Shown here: piece by piece, positions 1 through 8,626 of the stretch | How positions within the stretch are numbered: position 1 is the first letter of the stretch | Layout of the letters: every line of letters begins with the position of its first letter | Assembly (NCBI GenBank): GCA_038817485.1 | Contig: JAWAZL010000017.1 | Span: forward strand, 1-35,056 | DNA: 35,056 nucleotides | Direction of reading: 5' to 3' | Source: Nitrososphaerota archaeon | Lineage (GTDB): Archaea; Thermoproteota; Nitrososphaeria_A; Caldarchaeales; JAVZCJ01 | Notes under the pieces: generated by a model | What the model was told of the DNA's origin: nothing | Seen by the model: only the letters and a program-made list of their open reading frames with translations | Databases searched by the model: none | Translations under genes and position numbers: made by a program

Positions 1-255
1 CTCTAACGCTTTATTTACGGCCTCGTATTCAGCACCCCATTGCCAAGCAGGCAATTCAACTTTTACTAAAGGTGTAGTTGGTGTAACAGTAGGAGTAGCT
101 GTTGCTGTAACAGTTTGAGTTACTGTTCTTTCTACAGTTTTTTCAACAACTTTTCCAGGAGCTGCAAGATAACCTACGGCAGCACCTACCACAAGACCTC
201 CAACAGTTCCTCCTAAAACTTTTAGATAATCTCTTCTAGAAACTTTTTCCCCCAT
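1..255 (-). CDS. Secreted/lipid-anchored protein N-terminus, probably ABC solute-binding protein (partial)
   Basis: Only the first 85 codons are in the window; the gene runs off the left edge. The ATG at 255 opens MGEKVSRRDYLKVLGG, a twin-arginine-like motif (SRRDYLK) followed by a Gly/Ala/Val-rich hydrophobic segment (about residues 14-32). This suggests Tat-type export. A Thr/Val/Pro-rich linker (about 37-62) follows, as in archaeal cell-surface binding proteins. The mature part then starts with VELPAWQWGAEYEAVNKAL, which resembles the first strand and helix of family 1 extracellular solute-binding proteins. A TATA-like box lies about 35 bp upstream. Export is well supported; the solute-binding assignment is inference from a short stretch and the ligand is unknown. 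Confidence 0.55.
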   Translation of the reverse strand, partial: MGEKVSRRDYLKVLGGTVGGLVVGAAVGYLAAPGKVVEKTVERTVTQTVTATATPTVTPTTPLVKVELPAWQWGAEYEAVNKALE

Positions 256-284
256 TTTTAATCGTGTTATAAAATGTAAAATCG

Positions 285-296
285 GTATATAAATTT
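285..296 (-). promoter_or_regulatory. TATA-like box for the exported protein at 1-255
   Basis: On the minus strand this reads TTTATATACC, about 30-40 bp before the ATG at 255. That fits an archaeal TATA box with a short leader. The rest of the 256-377 gap is A/T runs with nothing else recognisable. Confidence 0.45.
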
Positions 297-377
297 TTTT
301 TATTAAAAAAAGCAAATGTGAAGCCCATATTATGCCTAGTATTTAATAATTGTACAACTTGGAAATTTATATAAAAA

Positions 378-1115
378 TTACTTACTTTTTTTTATTTCTT
401 GTAATTCTTTTAAAGGTGGAATAGAGTCGATCATTTCTTTAGGAAGTTTATCCCATATTATTCCAATAGGTTTAGGATGTTTTTTCTTAACATTTATTAC
501 TCTTGTTGGAGTAACAATTATATCTATAATTGTATCAAATGGATCTATTGGAAATTCCTCATCAACTAATTGACAATCATGCACTACTGTAATTATTGGT
601 GTTTCTTCTGAAACAACTCCTATATCTCTAAATATAGCCCATTCCAAATCAAAATATCCATGGCCTTTACCATATCTTACTCCATCCATATTCACTATTG
701 ATGCCCCCGTAACCATAAAATCTATTTTTCCCATTTTTTGAATATCTCTTAAGGTAACAGGTTTACCGAATATTTCTGCTCCATCTAAAGTAGCTGCAAA
801 ATCTTCTTTACCTTTTGGAACATCTTCTCTTGAAATTTTTAAGAAACCTCTTTTTATTCCATAAGTAGGCATTACATAGCATTTATTATCAATTATGCAA
901 TATTCTCTAAGTTTTATTAAATTATTATCTGGAGTTATCATTATATTTTTAGCATTTTTATAAATATCCATTTTTCTTATTTTCTCAATACATTTTTCAC
1001 TTCCTTCAAAATCTGGTATAAAGCTTGAAAAATCGTAATGAAAACGAGAATCTGGTTTAGCTACTTTAAGTAATTCTTTCCATACTTTTTCTCTAAGAGA
1101 ACTTTTTAAAATCAA
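378..1115 (-). CDS. 5-formyltetrahydrofolate cyclo-ligase-like protein (COG0212 family)
   Basis: The family is recognised from the C-terminal motif RYGKGHGYFDLEW (about residue 150) and the following VVHDCQLVDEEFPIDPFDT, which match 5-formyl-THF cyclo-ligase and its paralogues. At about 245 aa it is longer than bacterial cyclo-ligases (about 190) and fits the archaeal/plant paralogue group. That group has been tied to thiamine metabolism by comparative genomics, as I recall. I place the start at TTG 1115, because AAGGTGG lies 5 nt upstream; GTG codons at 1121 and 1124 would fall inside that SD. It is the last gene of the ECF transporter operon, 12 nt after the ATPase stop. That makes a role linked to the imported compound (pyrimidine/thiamine precursor or folate) plausible but unproven. 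Family confidence is high, substrate confidence low. Confidence 0.85.
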   Translation of the reverse strand: MILKSSLREKVWKELLKVAKPDSRFHYDFSSFIPDFEGSEKCIEKIRKMDIYKNAKNIMITPDNNLIKLREYCIIDNKCYVMPTYGIKRGFLKISREDVPKGKEDFAATLDGAEIFGKPVTLRDIQKMGKIDFMVTGASIVNMDGVRYGKGHGYFDLEWAIFRDIGVVSEETPIITVVHDCQLVDEEFPIDPFDTIIDIIVTPTRVINVKKKHPKPIGIIWDKLPKEMIDSIPPLKELQEIKKSK

Positions 1116-1129
1116 ATCCACCACCTTAT

Positions 1130-2857
1130 TTATAAATAATTTAAAATTTCTAGTAACTCATAAGTATTTAAAATTGTTAAATCTTTACCTAATAATTCTT
1201 TTGAAAAAAGCGTTATTTGAGGAGGATCTATTGAAGCTTCTTTAAGCAATTCAATATTTGAGAAAACTTCTCTTGTATTTCCATCTAAAATTATTTTTCC
1301 ATTCATTAAAACTATTGTTCTTTCAATATGTTCAGCAACTATTCTCATATTATGAGTTATTACGATTATTGTTTTTCCATCTTTATTTAATTTATCTAAT
1401 AATTCCATTATCGCTTCTGATTGCTTCATATCTTGTCCAGTTGTAGGTTCATCAACTATTATTACTTCAGGTTTTAAAACTAATGTTGCAGCTAATGCAA
1501 GTCTTTGTCTTTGTCCTTTACTTAACATAAATGGTTCAATATTTTCTAAACCATTTAAACCCATTATTTTAAGAGTTTCTTCTATCCTTTCTTTAATTTC
1601 TTTTTCATTAAATCCAAGATTCCTTAATCCATACGCACATTCTTCATATACTGTTGGCGAAAACAATTGATGATCTGGATTTTGATATACATATCCTATT
1701 TTTGTTGCTAAATCTGAAACATTTATATTCTTTGTATTTTCTCCAAAAACTTTCACTTCTCCTTTAGTTGGTTTAAGCAATGCAACTAAATGTTTTGCAA
1801 GAGTTGTTTTTCCGCTTCCATTTGGTCCTACAATTGCTATATATTCTCCTTTATGTACTTTAAAGTTTATTCCTTTAAGAGCAATTGTTCCATCTGGATA
1901 TTCATAAAACAAATCTTTAACATCTATTATTTCTTCTCCTAATTTTCTATTCTTCCAAGTATGAAATTTATTATAATTAATTCTATTTTTTAAATTCTCT
2001 ATATTAATCTTCCTTTTTTTAATCATACTTATTGCTTCTTCAAGAGTTACTGGAAATTTATCTTCATTATTTCCAATTTTTGAATAATAGAAAAATTCTG
2101 AAACTTGAGGAGGATAAACTCCCTTTTCTTTAAGAAAATCTATATCTTTAAAAAATTTATTTGGAATATCTAGTTTTACTATTTCTCCATTATAAAGAAG
2201 AACTATTCTATCTGCATATTTTGCTAATTCTTCAGTATTATGTTCAACAACTATAAGAGTTGCATTATATTCTTTTCTAAGTTTTGAAAGAATTGAAAAA
2301 ATTTCCTTTTTCCCTATCGGATCTAAATCTGATGTAGGTTCATCAAGTATTAATATTTCTGGTTTAAGAGCTAAAATTGAAGCTATTGCTAATCTTTGTT
2401 TTTGTCCTCCAGAAAGTTCATAAGGATATTTTTCTTTAAATTCTTCTAAGCCAACTATTTTTAAAGATTCTTCAACTCTTTCTTTTATTTCTTTTTTTGA
2501 AAAGCCCATATTTTCTAATGGAAAAGCAACTTCATCTTCCACAGACATTGTTACTAATTGTGTATCAGGATCTTGAAAAACTATTCCAACTTTACTTATA
2601 ATTTTTTGTAAAGGTGTATTTCTTGTATCTAATCCTTTAATTAATACTTTTCCATTCATTAAACCTTTACTTCTTAAAGGTATTAAACCAGACATGCAAA
2701 GACAGAGAGTTGTTTTTCCAGCTCCACTTGGACCTACAATTCCTAGAAATTCTCCTTTCCTTATTTTAATTGAAATATTTTTTAAAATCCAATCTTTACT
2801 TGTAGCATATTTCCACCATAAATTTTCTACTTCAATATCATATTGATTATTGAACAT
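1130..2857 (-). CDS. ecfA: ECF transporter double ATPase (fused EcfA1-EcfA2)
   Basis: This is the energy-coupling ATPase of an ECF importer with both ABC domains in one chain, about 575 aa. Domain 1 has Walker A GPSGAGKTT (about 45-53), signature LSGGQKQR (about 151) and Walker B LILDEP (about 172). Domain 2 has GPNGSGKTT (about 347), signature LSKGQRQR (about 448) and IIVDEP (about 469). Each half ends in a similar Pro-Pro-Gln segment (YPPQVSEF, DPPQITLF), as in ECF ATPases, so the fusion looks like a tandem duplication. The ATG at 2857 is preferred; the GTG at 2866 shares one base with the EcfT stop and has no visible SD. The second signature has K in place of the second G. It sits between EcfT and the cyclo-ligase-like gene. 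Confidence 0.93.
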   Translation of the reverse strand: MFNNQYDIEVENLWWKYATSKDWILKNISIKIRKGEFLGIVGPSGAGKTTLCLCMSGLIPLRSKGLMNGKVLIKGLDTRNTPLQKIISKVGIVFQDPDTQLVTMSVEDEVAFPLENMGFSKKEIKERVEESLKIVGLEEFKEKYPYELSGGQKQRLAIASILALKPEILILDEPTSDLDPIGKKEIFSILSKLRKEYNATLIVVEHNTEELAKYADRIVLLYNGEIVKLDIPNKFFKDIDFLKEKGVYPPQVSEFFYYSKIGNNEDKFPVTLEEAISMIKKRKINIENLKNRINYNKFHTWKNRKLGEEIIDVKDLFYEYPDGTIALKGINFKVHKGEYIAIVGPNGSGKTTLAKHLVALLKPTKGEVKVFGENTKNINVSDLATKIGYVYQNPDHQLFSPTVYEECAYGLRNLGFNEKEIKERIEETLKIMGLNGLENIEPFMLSKGQRQRLALAATLVLKPEVIIVDEPTTGQDMKQSEAIMELLDKLNKDGKTIIVITHNMRIVAEHIERTIVLMNGKIILDGNTREVFSNIELLKEASIDPPQITLFSKELLGKDLTILNTYELLEILNYL

Positions 2858-2865
2858 TTTCTTCA

Positions 2866-3693
2866 CTATTTAATGAATATATTCATTATTCCAGGAAAAA
2901 CGAATATTTTGAAATATATTTTTCCAATAAAAGTTAATGGTATAAGTAAAAGAATTAAAATTGTTAATATTAAATTTTTTAAATTAATATGATAATCATG
3001 ATAATAGCTTCTTTTTTTACTTATTCCAAATCCTTTTGCTTCTACTGCATAAGATATTTCAATTATTCTTCTAATAGCTAAAATAGCTAATGGAATAGCT
3101 AAATAAATATAATTTTTTACTCTTTCTAAGAAAGAACCTTTAGAGAATTTTCCACCTCTTAAAATCATAGCATCTTTAACTCTTAAATAATCTTCAATAA
3201 ACATCCCCATATTTCTAAAGGATAAATTTATAATAAATGCTAAAGAGTATGGAAGATGTAAACATGTTACTCCATAAATTATATCTCTATCTCTCATTGT
3301 TCCAAGCATTAATGTTGAACCTAAAAGCATTGAAATGAATCTAAAAGACATTGCTATTATATAAACAATAGTCATTTCGGAAACGTACGTTCCCCATGGA
3401 AGATAAAAGTAGATATTTTTTCCAGAAATTTTACTTCCAAAAATATATGAAACGATTATTGCTTGTAAAATAATTATAGTTGATAATAAAAATTTTTTTA
3501 AACCATATAATGGTATACGAAAAATTTTATAACTAAAAATAATAAACAAAAATAATAAAAAAAGGATTATAGGATCTTCAATTAGCCAAGCAATGATGTT
3601 TATCGTTAATAGGAGGGATACTTTAACTACTGGATGAATTTTATTTATTTTTGAATCTTTTGGAACGTATGTTAGGAATGTTTTTAAAGCCAT
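2866..3693 (-). CDS. ecfT: ECF transporter transmembrane component EcfT
   Basis: This is the scaffold subunit that couples ATPase movement to the substrate-binding S component. It is 275 aa with about five or six hydrophobic helices: near residues 25-55, 70-95, 105-130, a middle pair, and a C-terminal one ending in a basic tail. The two coupling motifs are present in the usual order: AMILRGG (about 175) and AVEAKGFG (about 222), variants of the family's A-R-G pair. The start is the ATG at 3693, 11 nt after the S-component stop. The stop overlaps a possible upstream GTG of the ATPase by one base. Gene order S-T-A with such tight packing supports one complex. Confidence 0.88.
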   Translation of the reverse strand: MALKTFLTYVPKDSKINKIHPVVKVSLLLTINIIAWLIEDPIILFLLFLFIIFSYKIFRIPLYGLKKFLLSTIIILQAIIVSYIFGSKISGKNIYFYLPWGTYVSEMTIVYIIAMSFRFISMLLGSTLMLGTMRDRDIIYGVTCLHLPYSLAFIINLSFRNMGMFIEDYLRVKDAMILRGGKFSKGSFLERVKNYIYLAIPLAILAIRRIIEISYAVEAKGFGISKKRSYYHDYHINLKNLILTILILLLIPLTFIGKIYFKIFVFPGIMNIFIK

Positions 3694-3704
3694 AGGATCA
3701 GCTT

Positions 3705-4292
3705 CTATGAGAATATTCCTTCTACATATACTGGAGAAGCTTTAACATATTTTGATAATGTTTTTAATAATGGTGTTCCGACTATGAATATCGCTGCTGA
3801 ATCTCCTAAGAAGTATGTTATTACTCCTATCCACCAGAATGGAGGTGTAATAATTCCGAATGCTAAATTCACGCTATGAACCCATAAGCCACATATTAAG
3901 CTTGATATTGGAACACTTATAATCCATGTAATCCAATCCTTTTTAGTTTTTAATTCAGGGTCAGCTTTTAATGCTCTAAATATAATTAAAGTTACAAGTG
4001 GTGCAATAAAATCTCCTAATCCTCCATCAAGCCATATATGAAGAGTATATCCTGAAAAATAACCCATTGCAATAAATGTTGCAATATGCCCTCCTAAAGC
4101 TCCCCAAACTCCGAACCATAAAGTGAATACAAAATAGAATCCAGCAGGTATCCAAAAGCCAGATGCTGAAGGTAATCCTGGAACTGGAACTAAAATTATT
4201 GCAAATAAAGCAAGTACAATGCATACTCCTGCAGTAACACCGCTTATAACCAAATGCATTGGAGTGATACCTTTTTTATATTCACTATTCAT
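3705..4292 (-). CDS. Probable ECF transporter S component, ligand unknown
   Basis: A 195-aa integral membrane protein with about six hydrophobic helices. Gly/Pro-rich stretches (LVPVPGLPSASGFWIPAG, GGLGDFIAPL) resemble loops of ECF substrate-binding subunits. Position directly upstream of EcfT and the double ATPase makes it the S component; that part is inference from context. It does not begin with the MHIPDG-type metal site of CbiM/NikM, so cobalt or nickel is unlikely. I do not recognise it as BioY, ThiT, RibU, FolT or YkoE. The cyclo-ligase-like gene in the operon hints at a thiamine/HMP- or folate-related ligand. The ATG at 4292 is fixed by GAGGTGA 5 nt upstream. Confidence 0.72.
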   Translation of the reverse strand: MNSEYKKGITPMHLVISGVTAGVCIVLALFAIILVPVPGLPSASGFWIPAGFYFVFTLWFGVWGALGGHIATFIAMGYFSGYTLHIWLDGGLGDFIAPLVTLIIFRALKADPELKTKKDWITWIISVPISSLICGLWVHSVNLAFGIITPPFWWIGVITYFLGDSAAIFIVGTPLLKTLSKYVKASPVYVEGIFS

Positions 4293-4302
4293 TCATTTCA
4301 CC

Positions 4303-4512
4303 TCATTCTGGAAAAGATATCCATCCCATGTATATTTGAGCAAAGAAACTTATTATTAGCCATATCAGCGAAGCAGCAATTATAACACGAAATACTTGAA
4401 GTAATGGATAATATCTATTTTCTTTGTTTATTTTACTATTAGCAAAATCTAAGCCTATCATGATTATTGTTTGTATAAAGAAGCCAATTATAAATAATAG
4501 TGTATAATTCAT
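4303..4512 (-). CDS. Small two-helix membrane protein of the ECF operon
   Basis: No family recognised. The preferred start is ATG 4512, with GTGAG about 7 nt upstream, giving 69 aa. An in-frame ATG at 4572 would add 20 basic residues but has no SD. The protein has two hydrophobic helices (about residues 2-19 and 41-60 of the short form) joined by a charged loop (NSKINKENRYY). It is the first gene of the transporter operon; its stop lies within the S component's ribosome-binding region, so the two are probably translationally linked. Small two-helix partners are known in metal ECF systems (CbiN/NikN), but I see no sequence resemblance. An auxiliary subunit is only a hypothesis. Confidence 0.6.
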   Translation of the reverse strand: MNYTLLFIIGFFIQTIIMIGLDFANSKINKENRYYPLLQVFRVIIAASLIWLIISFFAQIYMGWISFPE

Positions 4513-4630
4513 TTTTTTCTCACTTTCCTTAAAAATAGTATTTTTTAGTAATTTATAATATTTTTTTAACATGAATATGTTTAAATTTAATGAATATGTA
4601 AAATTTTAATGGAATAATATAAATACATCC

Positions 4631-4638
4631 TTTAAAAA
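4631..4638 (+). promoter_or_regulatory. TATA-like box for the HAD gene at 4677
   Basis: TTTAAAAA, about 45 bp before the ATG, in the 164-bp gap between divergent genes. It would leave a leader of 15-20 nt carrying GTGAATGGG, a weak SD. Confidence 0.35.
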
Positions 4639-4676
4639 GAAAATAGATTTAATACAGCAATTAATGTGAATGGGAA

Positions 4677-5321
4677 ATGGAATTGAAAAACATTAAAATT
4701 ATTTCATTTGATTTAGATGGGACTTTGGTAAAAAAAGATTTTGTAGATTATTTTTGGCTTGAATTAATTCCTGAATTATATTCTATTAAGAATGGAATTG
4801 AATTGAAAAAAGCTAAAGAATATGTTTTTAATGAATATGATAAAATAGGAAAAGAAGATATTAGATGGTATTTACCAAATTATTGGTTAAATTATTTTAA
4901 TCTTGGAGTGGATTCAAGAGAATTACTTAGAAAGATCAGTAATAAAATTGAATATTATCCAGATGCTTTGAATTTTTTAGAATTTGCTTCAAAAAAATAT
5001 ACTTTAATAATTTCATCTAATGCTGCAAAGGAATTTATAGAAATAGAATTAGAAATTCTTAATAAAAAATATTTTAAGCATATTTTTTCATGCGTTTCAG
5101 ATTTTAATATTCCAAGGAAAAATATTGAATTTTATAAATTGATTTGTGAAAAATTGAATATTAAACCATTTGAAATGCTTCATATAGGTGACGATGAAGA
5201 AGTTGATTATCTTATACCTATTCAAATTGGTATAAATGCATTTTACTTAGATAGAAATCATGAGAAAAATGGAAAATATGTTATTCATAGTCTAAATGAT
5301 TTACTTCATTCATTATTATAA
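4677..5321 (+). CDS. HAD-superfamily phosphatase (phosphoserine phosphatase-like)
   Basis: A 214-aa haloacid dehalogenase-fold hydrolase. Motif I is FDLDGTLV (about residues 11-18, nucleophile first Asp). Motif II is the Ser in LIISSNA (about 106-112). Motif IV is HIGDDEEVD (about 169-177). A helical cap rich in Tyr/Trp/Leu lies between motifs I and II (about 20-90). The end, IGINAFYLDR, is typical of HAD proteins of subfamily I. The substrate cannot be read from the sequence. It is transcribed alone, divergently from the ECF operon; a TTTAAAAA box near 4631 could be its promoter. It ends 12 nt before the convergent MNT gene. Confidence 0.82.
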   Translation: MELKNIKIISFDLDGTLVKKDFVDYFWLELIPELYSIKNGIELKKAKEYVFNEYDKIGKEDIRWYLPNYWLNYFNLGVDSRELLRKISNKIEYYPDALNFLEFASKKYTLIISSNAAKEFIEIELEILNKKYFKHIFSCVSDFNIPRKNIEFYKLICEKLNIKPFEMLHIGDDEEVDYLIPIQIGINAFYLDRNHEKNGKYVIHSLNDLLHSLL

Positions 5322-5333
5322 TTTTAGTCGATA

Positions 5334-5672
5334 TTAAATTTCTTCCATTTTTGTAATAAATCGTTTATACCATTTAGTAAATTCTTCTTCAGATGCAATG
5401 TGAAGTTCAATTGGAGCTTTTACCATCATGTATATTAAGGCTTTAAGTTTATATTTTTCTTCTATTGAAATTTTATCGATTACTATTAGTATATCTATAT
5501 CACTTGCTAAAGTAGCTTTTCCCTCAATTATAGAACCAAATATATATACTTTAGACCCGGGATATTTTGATAGAACAAAATCTTTTATTTTCTTTCCTAT
5601 TTCCTTATATTTTTTAATATATTTAGCATTTTCTTTACTTGTTTCAATATATAAATCAAATCCTTTCAACAT
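5334..5672 (-). CDS. MNT-domain nucleotidyltransferase (antitoxin of HEPN/MNT pair 1)
   Basis: A minimal nucleotidyltransferase, about 112 aa. The signature is FGSIIEGKATLASDIDILI: the Gly-Ser is at about residues 46-47 and the two metal-binding Asp at about 58 and 60. In studied HEPN/MNT systems the MNT protein neutralises the HEPN RNase, in some by adding AMP to it. The ATG at 5672 is preferred; a TTG at 5693 would extend it by 7 residues. It overlaps the end of the upstream HEPN gene by 17 nt, so the two are co-translated. The C-terminus ends soon after a helix that includes PIELHIASEEEF, as in other short MNT proteins. Confidence 0.85.
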   Translation of the reverse strand: MLKGFDLYIETSKENAKYIKKYKEIGKKIKDFVLSKYPGSKVYIFGSIIEGKATLASDIDILIVIDKISIEEKYKLKALIYMMVKAPIELHIASEEEFTKWYKRFITKMEEI

Positions 5673-6054
5673 ATGATTTAAACACTTCTTCAATAAATTT
5701 TAAAATAGCTATTACTTCTTTTTCTTCATATTTTCGTGGAAGATACCTAGAACCAATGTATGCATCTTCAATTTTTGTTAGAAAAATAACATTAGTTTCA
5801 TTATTTAATAATTCATTAAGTTTTGTTTCTAATTTACTTAATTCTTGAAGTAATCTTATTATAGAATGCGTACGTGGATATGTGCCTGTTTTTAATAAAA
5901 GTTTATACTTAAGTAAAAGTTGACAATATTGCTCAAGATTAAAAGCTGCAAGGTCCCATACTTTTTCATCAATAAGTCTTTTTGCATTTTTTAAAAAAGC
6001 TTCAGCTCTTTCTTTTAAAATTTCAGCTTCTTCAAATGACATAAAAATACTCAT
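5656..6054 (-). CDS. HEPN-domain protein (toxin of HEPN/MNT pair 1)
   Basis: A 132-aa all-helical HEPN protein. The N-terminal helix carries AEILKERAEAFLKNAKRL; WDLAAFNLEQYCQLLLKY and YPRTHSIIRLL (about 59-69) follow, the layout of archaeal HEPN domains. The Arg-Thr-His at about 61-63 is the nearest thing to the RNase Arg/His pair; I do not see the longer-spaced R-X4-6-H form, so RNase activity is uncertain. The start could be ATG 6054 or ATG 6042 (MSFEEAEI). A TATA-like ACTTTATAAGT lies at about 6090-6100 on this strand. The first gene of the pair, it overlaps the MNT gene. Confidence 0.83.
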   Translation of the reverse strand: MSIFMSFEEAEILKERAEAFLKNAKRLIDEKVWDLAAFNLEQYCQLLLKYKLLLKTGTYPRTHSIIRLLQELSKLETKLNELLNNETNVIFLTKIEDAYIGSRYLPRKYEEKEVIAILKFIEEVFKSYVERI

Positions 6055-6277
6055 CCTTATAATGTTTTTTAATTAATATATTTTACAATACTTATAAAGT
6101 TTTATAAAAAACATTGAAAATTATTTAAAAGTATAACAAGATAAGATATAGGCTTTAATATTGCTATTTTCATTCTGTTTTTGTTTACTTAATCCACTCC
6201 GATTCTTCATTTAAATCTTTATAGAATTTTTAAACAATTTAAACTTAATATTAAACTTAAATAATTATAATAATGAA

Positions 6278-6616
6278 ATGATTGAACATTATGAATTTGG
6301 AAGGATAATTATTAATGGCAAAAAGTATAATAAAGACTTAATTTTATATCCAAATAAAATAAATGGTAGCTGGTGGCGTAAAGAAGGCCACAAATTATCA
6401 ATAGAAGATATTAAGGAAATTATAGATGAAAAACCCGAAGTACTTATAATAGGAACCGGGTACATGGGTGTAATGGTAGTTCCTAAAGAAGTAATAGAAT
6501 ATATTAAATCAAACGGAATTGAAGTAATAATAGCAAAAACAAGTGAAGCTTGTAAAAAATATAATGAATTATGTAAATCTAAAAAAGTTTGTGCTGCTTT
6601 ACATTTAACATGCTAA
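6278..6616 (+). CDS. Mth938-like domain protein (DUF498 family)
   Basis: 112 aa. The fold is recognised from INGKKYNKDLILYP at the start, then SWWRKEGHKLSIEDI and VLIIGTGYMG, and an end of IAKTSEACKKYNEL. These match the Mth938/NDUFAF3-type single-domain family found in many archaea and bacteria. The biochemical role of archaeal members is unknown. The tail has extra Cys residues (about 93, 99, 104 and last). It is a single-gene unit: the 223-bp gap upstream holds TTTATAGA at about 6217 and TTTAAACTTAA at about 6239 as possible promoter boxes, and no other gene. The ATG is at 6278; the ATG at 6273 is out of frame. Confidence 0.82.
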   Translation: MIEHYEFGRIIINGKKYNKDLILYPNKINGSWWRKEGHKLSIEDIKEIIDEKPEVLIIGTGYMGVMVVPKEVIEYIKSNGIEVIIAKTSEACKKYNELCKSKKVCAALHLTC

Positions 6617-6671
6617 TTATTAATTTGCTTCTATTTTTTAAATTATTTAAGATCAGGATATTGTTTATTCT

Positions 6672-8576
6672 TTAAGGAGGTATATTTAGCTGATTTATTT
6701 CTTGTAAATTTTCAATATTATTCATTTTAATTTTTTTATCAGAGATCGTATAAAGAATATTATTAATATAAAGTGCTCTTTTTACAGAATATGGAGAATC
6801 AAAATAATAACCGCTTTTTTCTAAATCAATATTATCATCTAAATGAGTAACTCCTCCTTTAAGTACTATTCCCCCTTCTGGAGATATATTAAAAACATAA
6901 GCTCCTTGCCAAACATATTCTCCATAAGCATTTGGTGGTACTCCATTAGGATATTTTTCTCTATCTATTTTTGCAATCAAAACTGGTATTACAAGAATTT
7001 TTCTTGATTTATCAAATAAAAGTGCTTTATGATCTCTTAAAACAGGTGAATCTGTTCCACGATCTCCTATTTCATATTTAGCTATTTCTTTTGGTTTAGA
7101 AACATCACTAACATCAAATAATGATATTTTCACACCTTGATACCATGCAAAATCCCCTTCCTCAGCTTCTACTGTTTCTTTTCCTATTCCTATTAAATGA
7201 TTTTCATCATATGGATGAAGATAATCAGAATAACCTGGTATTTTTAATTTTCCAAGAACTTTTGGCATACTTGGATCTTCTAAATCTATAACAAATAATG
7301 GATCAACTTTCTTAAATGTTACAAGATAGCATCTATTTCCCATAAATCTTGCTGAATATATTCTTTCTCCTGGAGCAAGATTTTCTAATTTGCCAGTAAT
7401 ATTCAATTTCATATTCAAAATATATACATGATTTTTAGATGTTGCTTCTTCAAAAGTCCTTGCAACATGTCCTGTTGTAGTTGCAATTCTAAAGTATCCA
7501 TTATATTCATCCATAGAAAATTGATTAAGTGGTTTACCTGGAACTTTTCCACTTGCTTCACATTTTATTTTCCCTTTTTCTATACGAATTCTATAAATGA
7601 GTGTACTTTCTTCTTCATTAGGAATATTTAAAATGCGTATTGGAGTAATTGTAGGAATTGCTATGTAAATATTTTCTTGAGAAACATACATGCATGTAGT
7701 TACTCCAGTTAAGAAAGTTTCATAATTTGGCTTTTGCTTAGCATCTTGAATATTTATACTAATAATAGTAGTGAACATATAAAATGGACTAGGAACATCT
7801 GCATAGTATACATCTTCAGCTTTAATAATTTCAAAATCATTATCAATGCATATTGAAGGAAGATTTACTTCTTTATTTTCATAATTTATTGCATAACTAT
7901 TTAAAACAACATAAACATAATCTTCTATCATTCTTGAATCAAAATACCATCCTTCAAATGAAATTTCTCTTTCTAAGATAGGATTCTTTCTATTTGAAAT
8001 GTCGTAAATTTTAATAGATATTCCATATTTAATATTCTTTTTATTCTTTTCATATATTTCAAAATATCTATTTTCTTTAATATTTTCAAAAATAACCATT
8101 TTATCTTTATTTATAAATAATCCAGCTATAGTTCCAATCAATTTTACTTGAGAAAGGATTTCAGCATTTTCTGGAGGATATGCCATAATTATAAAAATTT
8201 TCCCTCTTGAAACAATATAAATATATTTACCATCTGTTTTAACAATATCTGCTTCATCTATTCCTTCAACTTGAACATTTGTTTTTGAATAATCATTAGA
8301 TAATTGGGAAGTTGCTTCAGGAACACTTTTAATAAGAGATCCTTTAGTAATCATAGCTAAAGGAAAAAGAAAATCTATAAAATCATATCTTTTTGATTTT
8401 GCAATTTTCATATTCTTATTTATGAAATTCTTTAATTCTTCATAAGAAGAAAATCTTTTTAGATTAATAAAATTCTTTTCCGTCTCTTCATTATATTTTT
8501 GATATAATGAAACAGTTGCAATAAATGATGTTAATATTAAAGCTATCATTAAAATAAATAAAAATTTCTTTACCAT
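6672..8576 (-). CDS. Membrane-anchored extracellular beta-propeller protein (PF09826-type)
   Basis: A 634-aa secreted protein. Residues about 4-24 are a hydrophobic signal anchor after Lys-Lys. The diagnostic VEGIDEADIVKTDGKYIYIV (about 102-121) is the hallmark of the prokaryotic secreted beta-propeller family distantly related to WD40 repeats. Repeated blade-like strands follow to the end, such as YIYIVSRGKIFII, YVYVVLNSYAI, HVYILNMKL and NRCYLVTFK. The family occurs in archaea and Gram-positives; its function is unknown and it is presumed to act at the cell surface. The ATG at 8576 has only a weak GAG upstream. It lies downstream of an ABC-2 exporter on the same strand, with a 173-bp gap, so probably a separate transcript. 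Confidence 0.85.
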   Translation of the reverse strand: MVKKFLFILMIALILTSFIATVSLYQKYNEETEKNFINLKRFSSYEELKNFINKNMKIAKSKRYDFIDFLFPLAMITKGSLIKSVPEATSQLSNDYSKTNVQVEGIDEADIVKTDGKYIYIVSRGKIFIIMAYPPENAEILSQVKLIGTIAGLFINKDKMVIFENIKENRYFEIYEKNKKNIKYGISIKIYDISNRKNPILEREISFEGWYFDSRMIEDYVYVVLNSYAINYENKEVNLPSICIDNDFEIIKAEDVYYADVPSPFYMFTTIISINIQDAKQKPNYETFLTGVTTCMYVSQENIYIAIPTITPIRILNIPNEEESTLIYRIRIEKGKIKCEASGKVPGKPLNQFSMDEYNGYFRIATTTGHVARTFEEATSKNHVYILNMKLNITGKLENLAPGERIYSARFMGNRCYLVTFKKVDPLFVIDLEDPSMPKVLGKLKIPGYSDYLHPYDENHLIGIGKETVEAEEGDFAWYQGVKISLFDVSDVSKPKEIAKYEIGDRGTDSPVLRDHKALLFDKSRKILVIPVLIAKIDREKYPNGVPPNAYGEYVWQGAYVFNISPEGGIVLKGGVTHLDDNIDLEKSGYYFDSPYSVKRALYINNILYTISDKKIKMNNIENLQEINQLNIPP

Positions 8577-8626
8577 TTTTTCTCATTAAAATATAATATT
8601 AAAAAATTACTTAATGCTATGCTTTA

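Noticed and set aside
4303-4512. Small ECF-operon protein as CbiN of a cobalt transporter
   Set aside because: The S component lacks the N-terminal metal-binding MHIPDG-type motif of CbiM, and the small protein shares only the two-helix layout.
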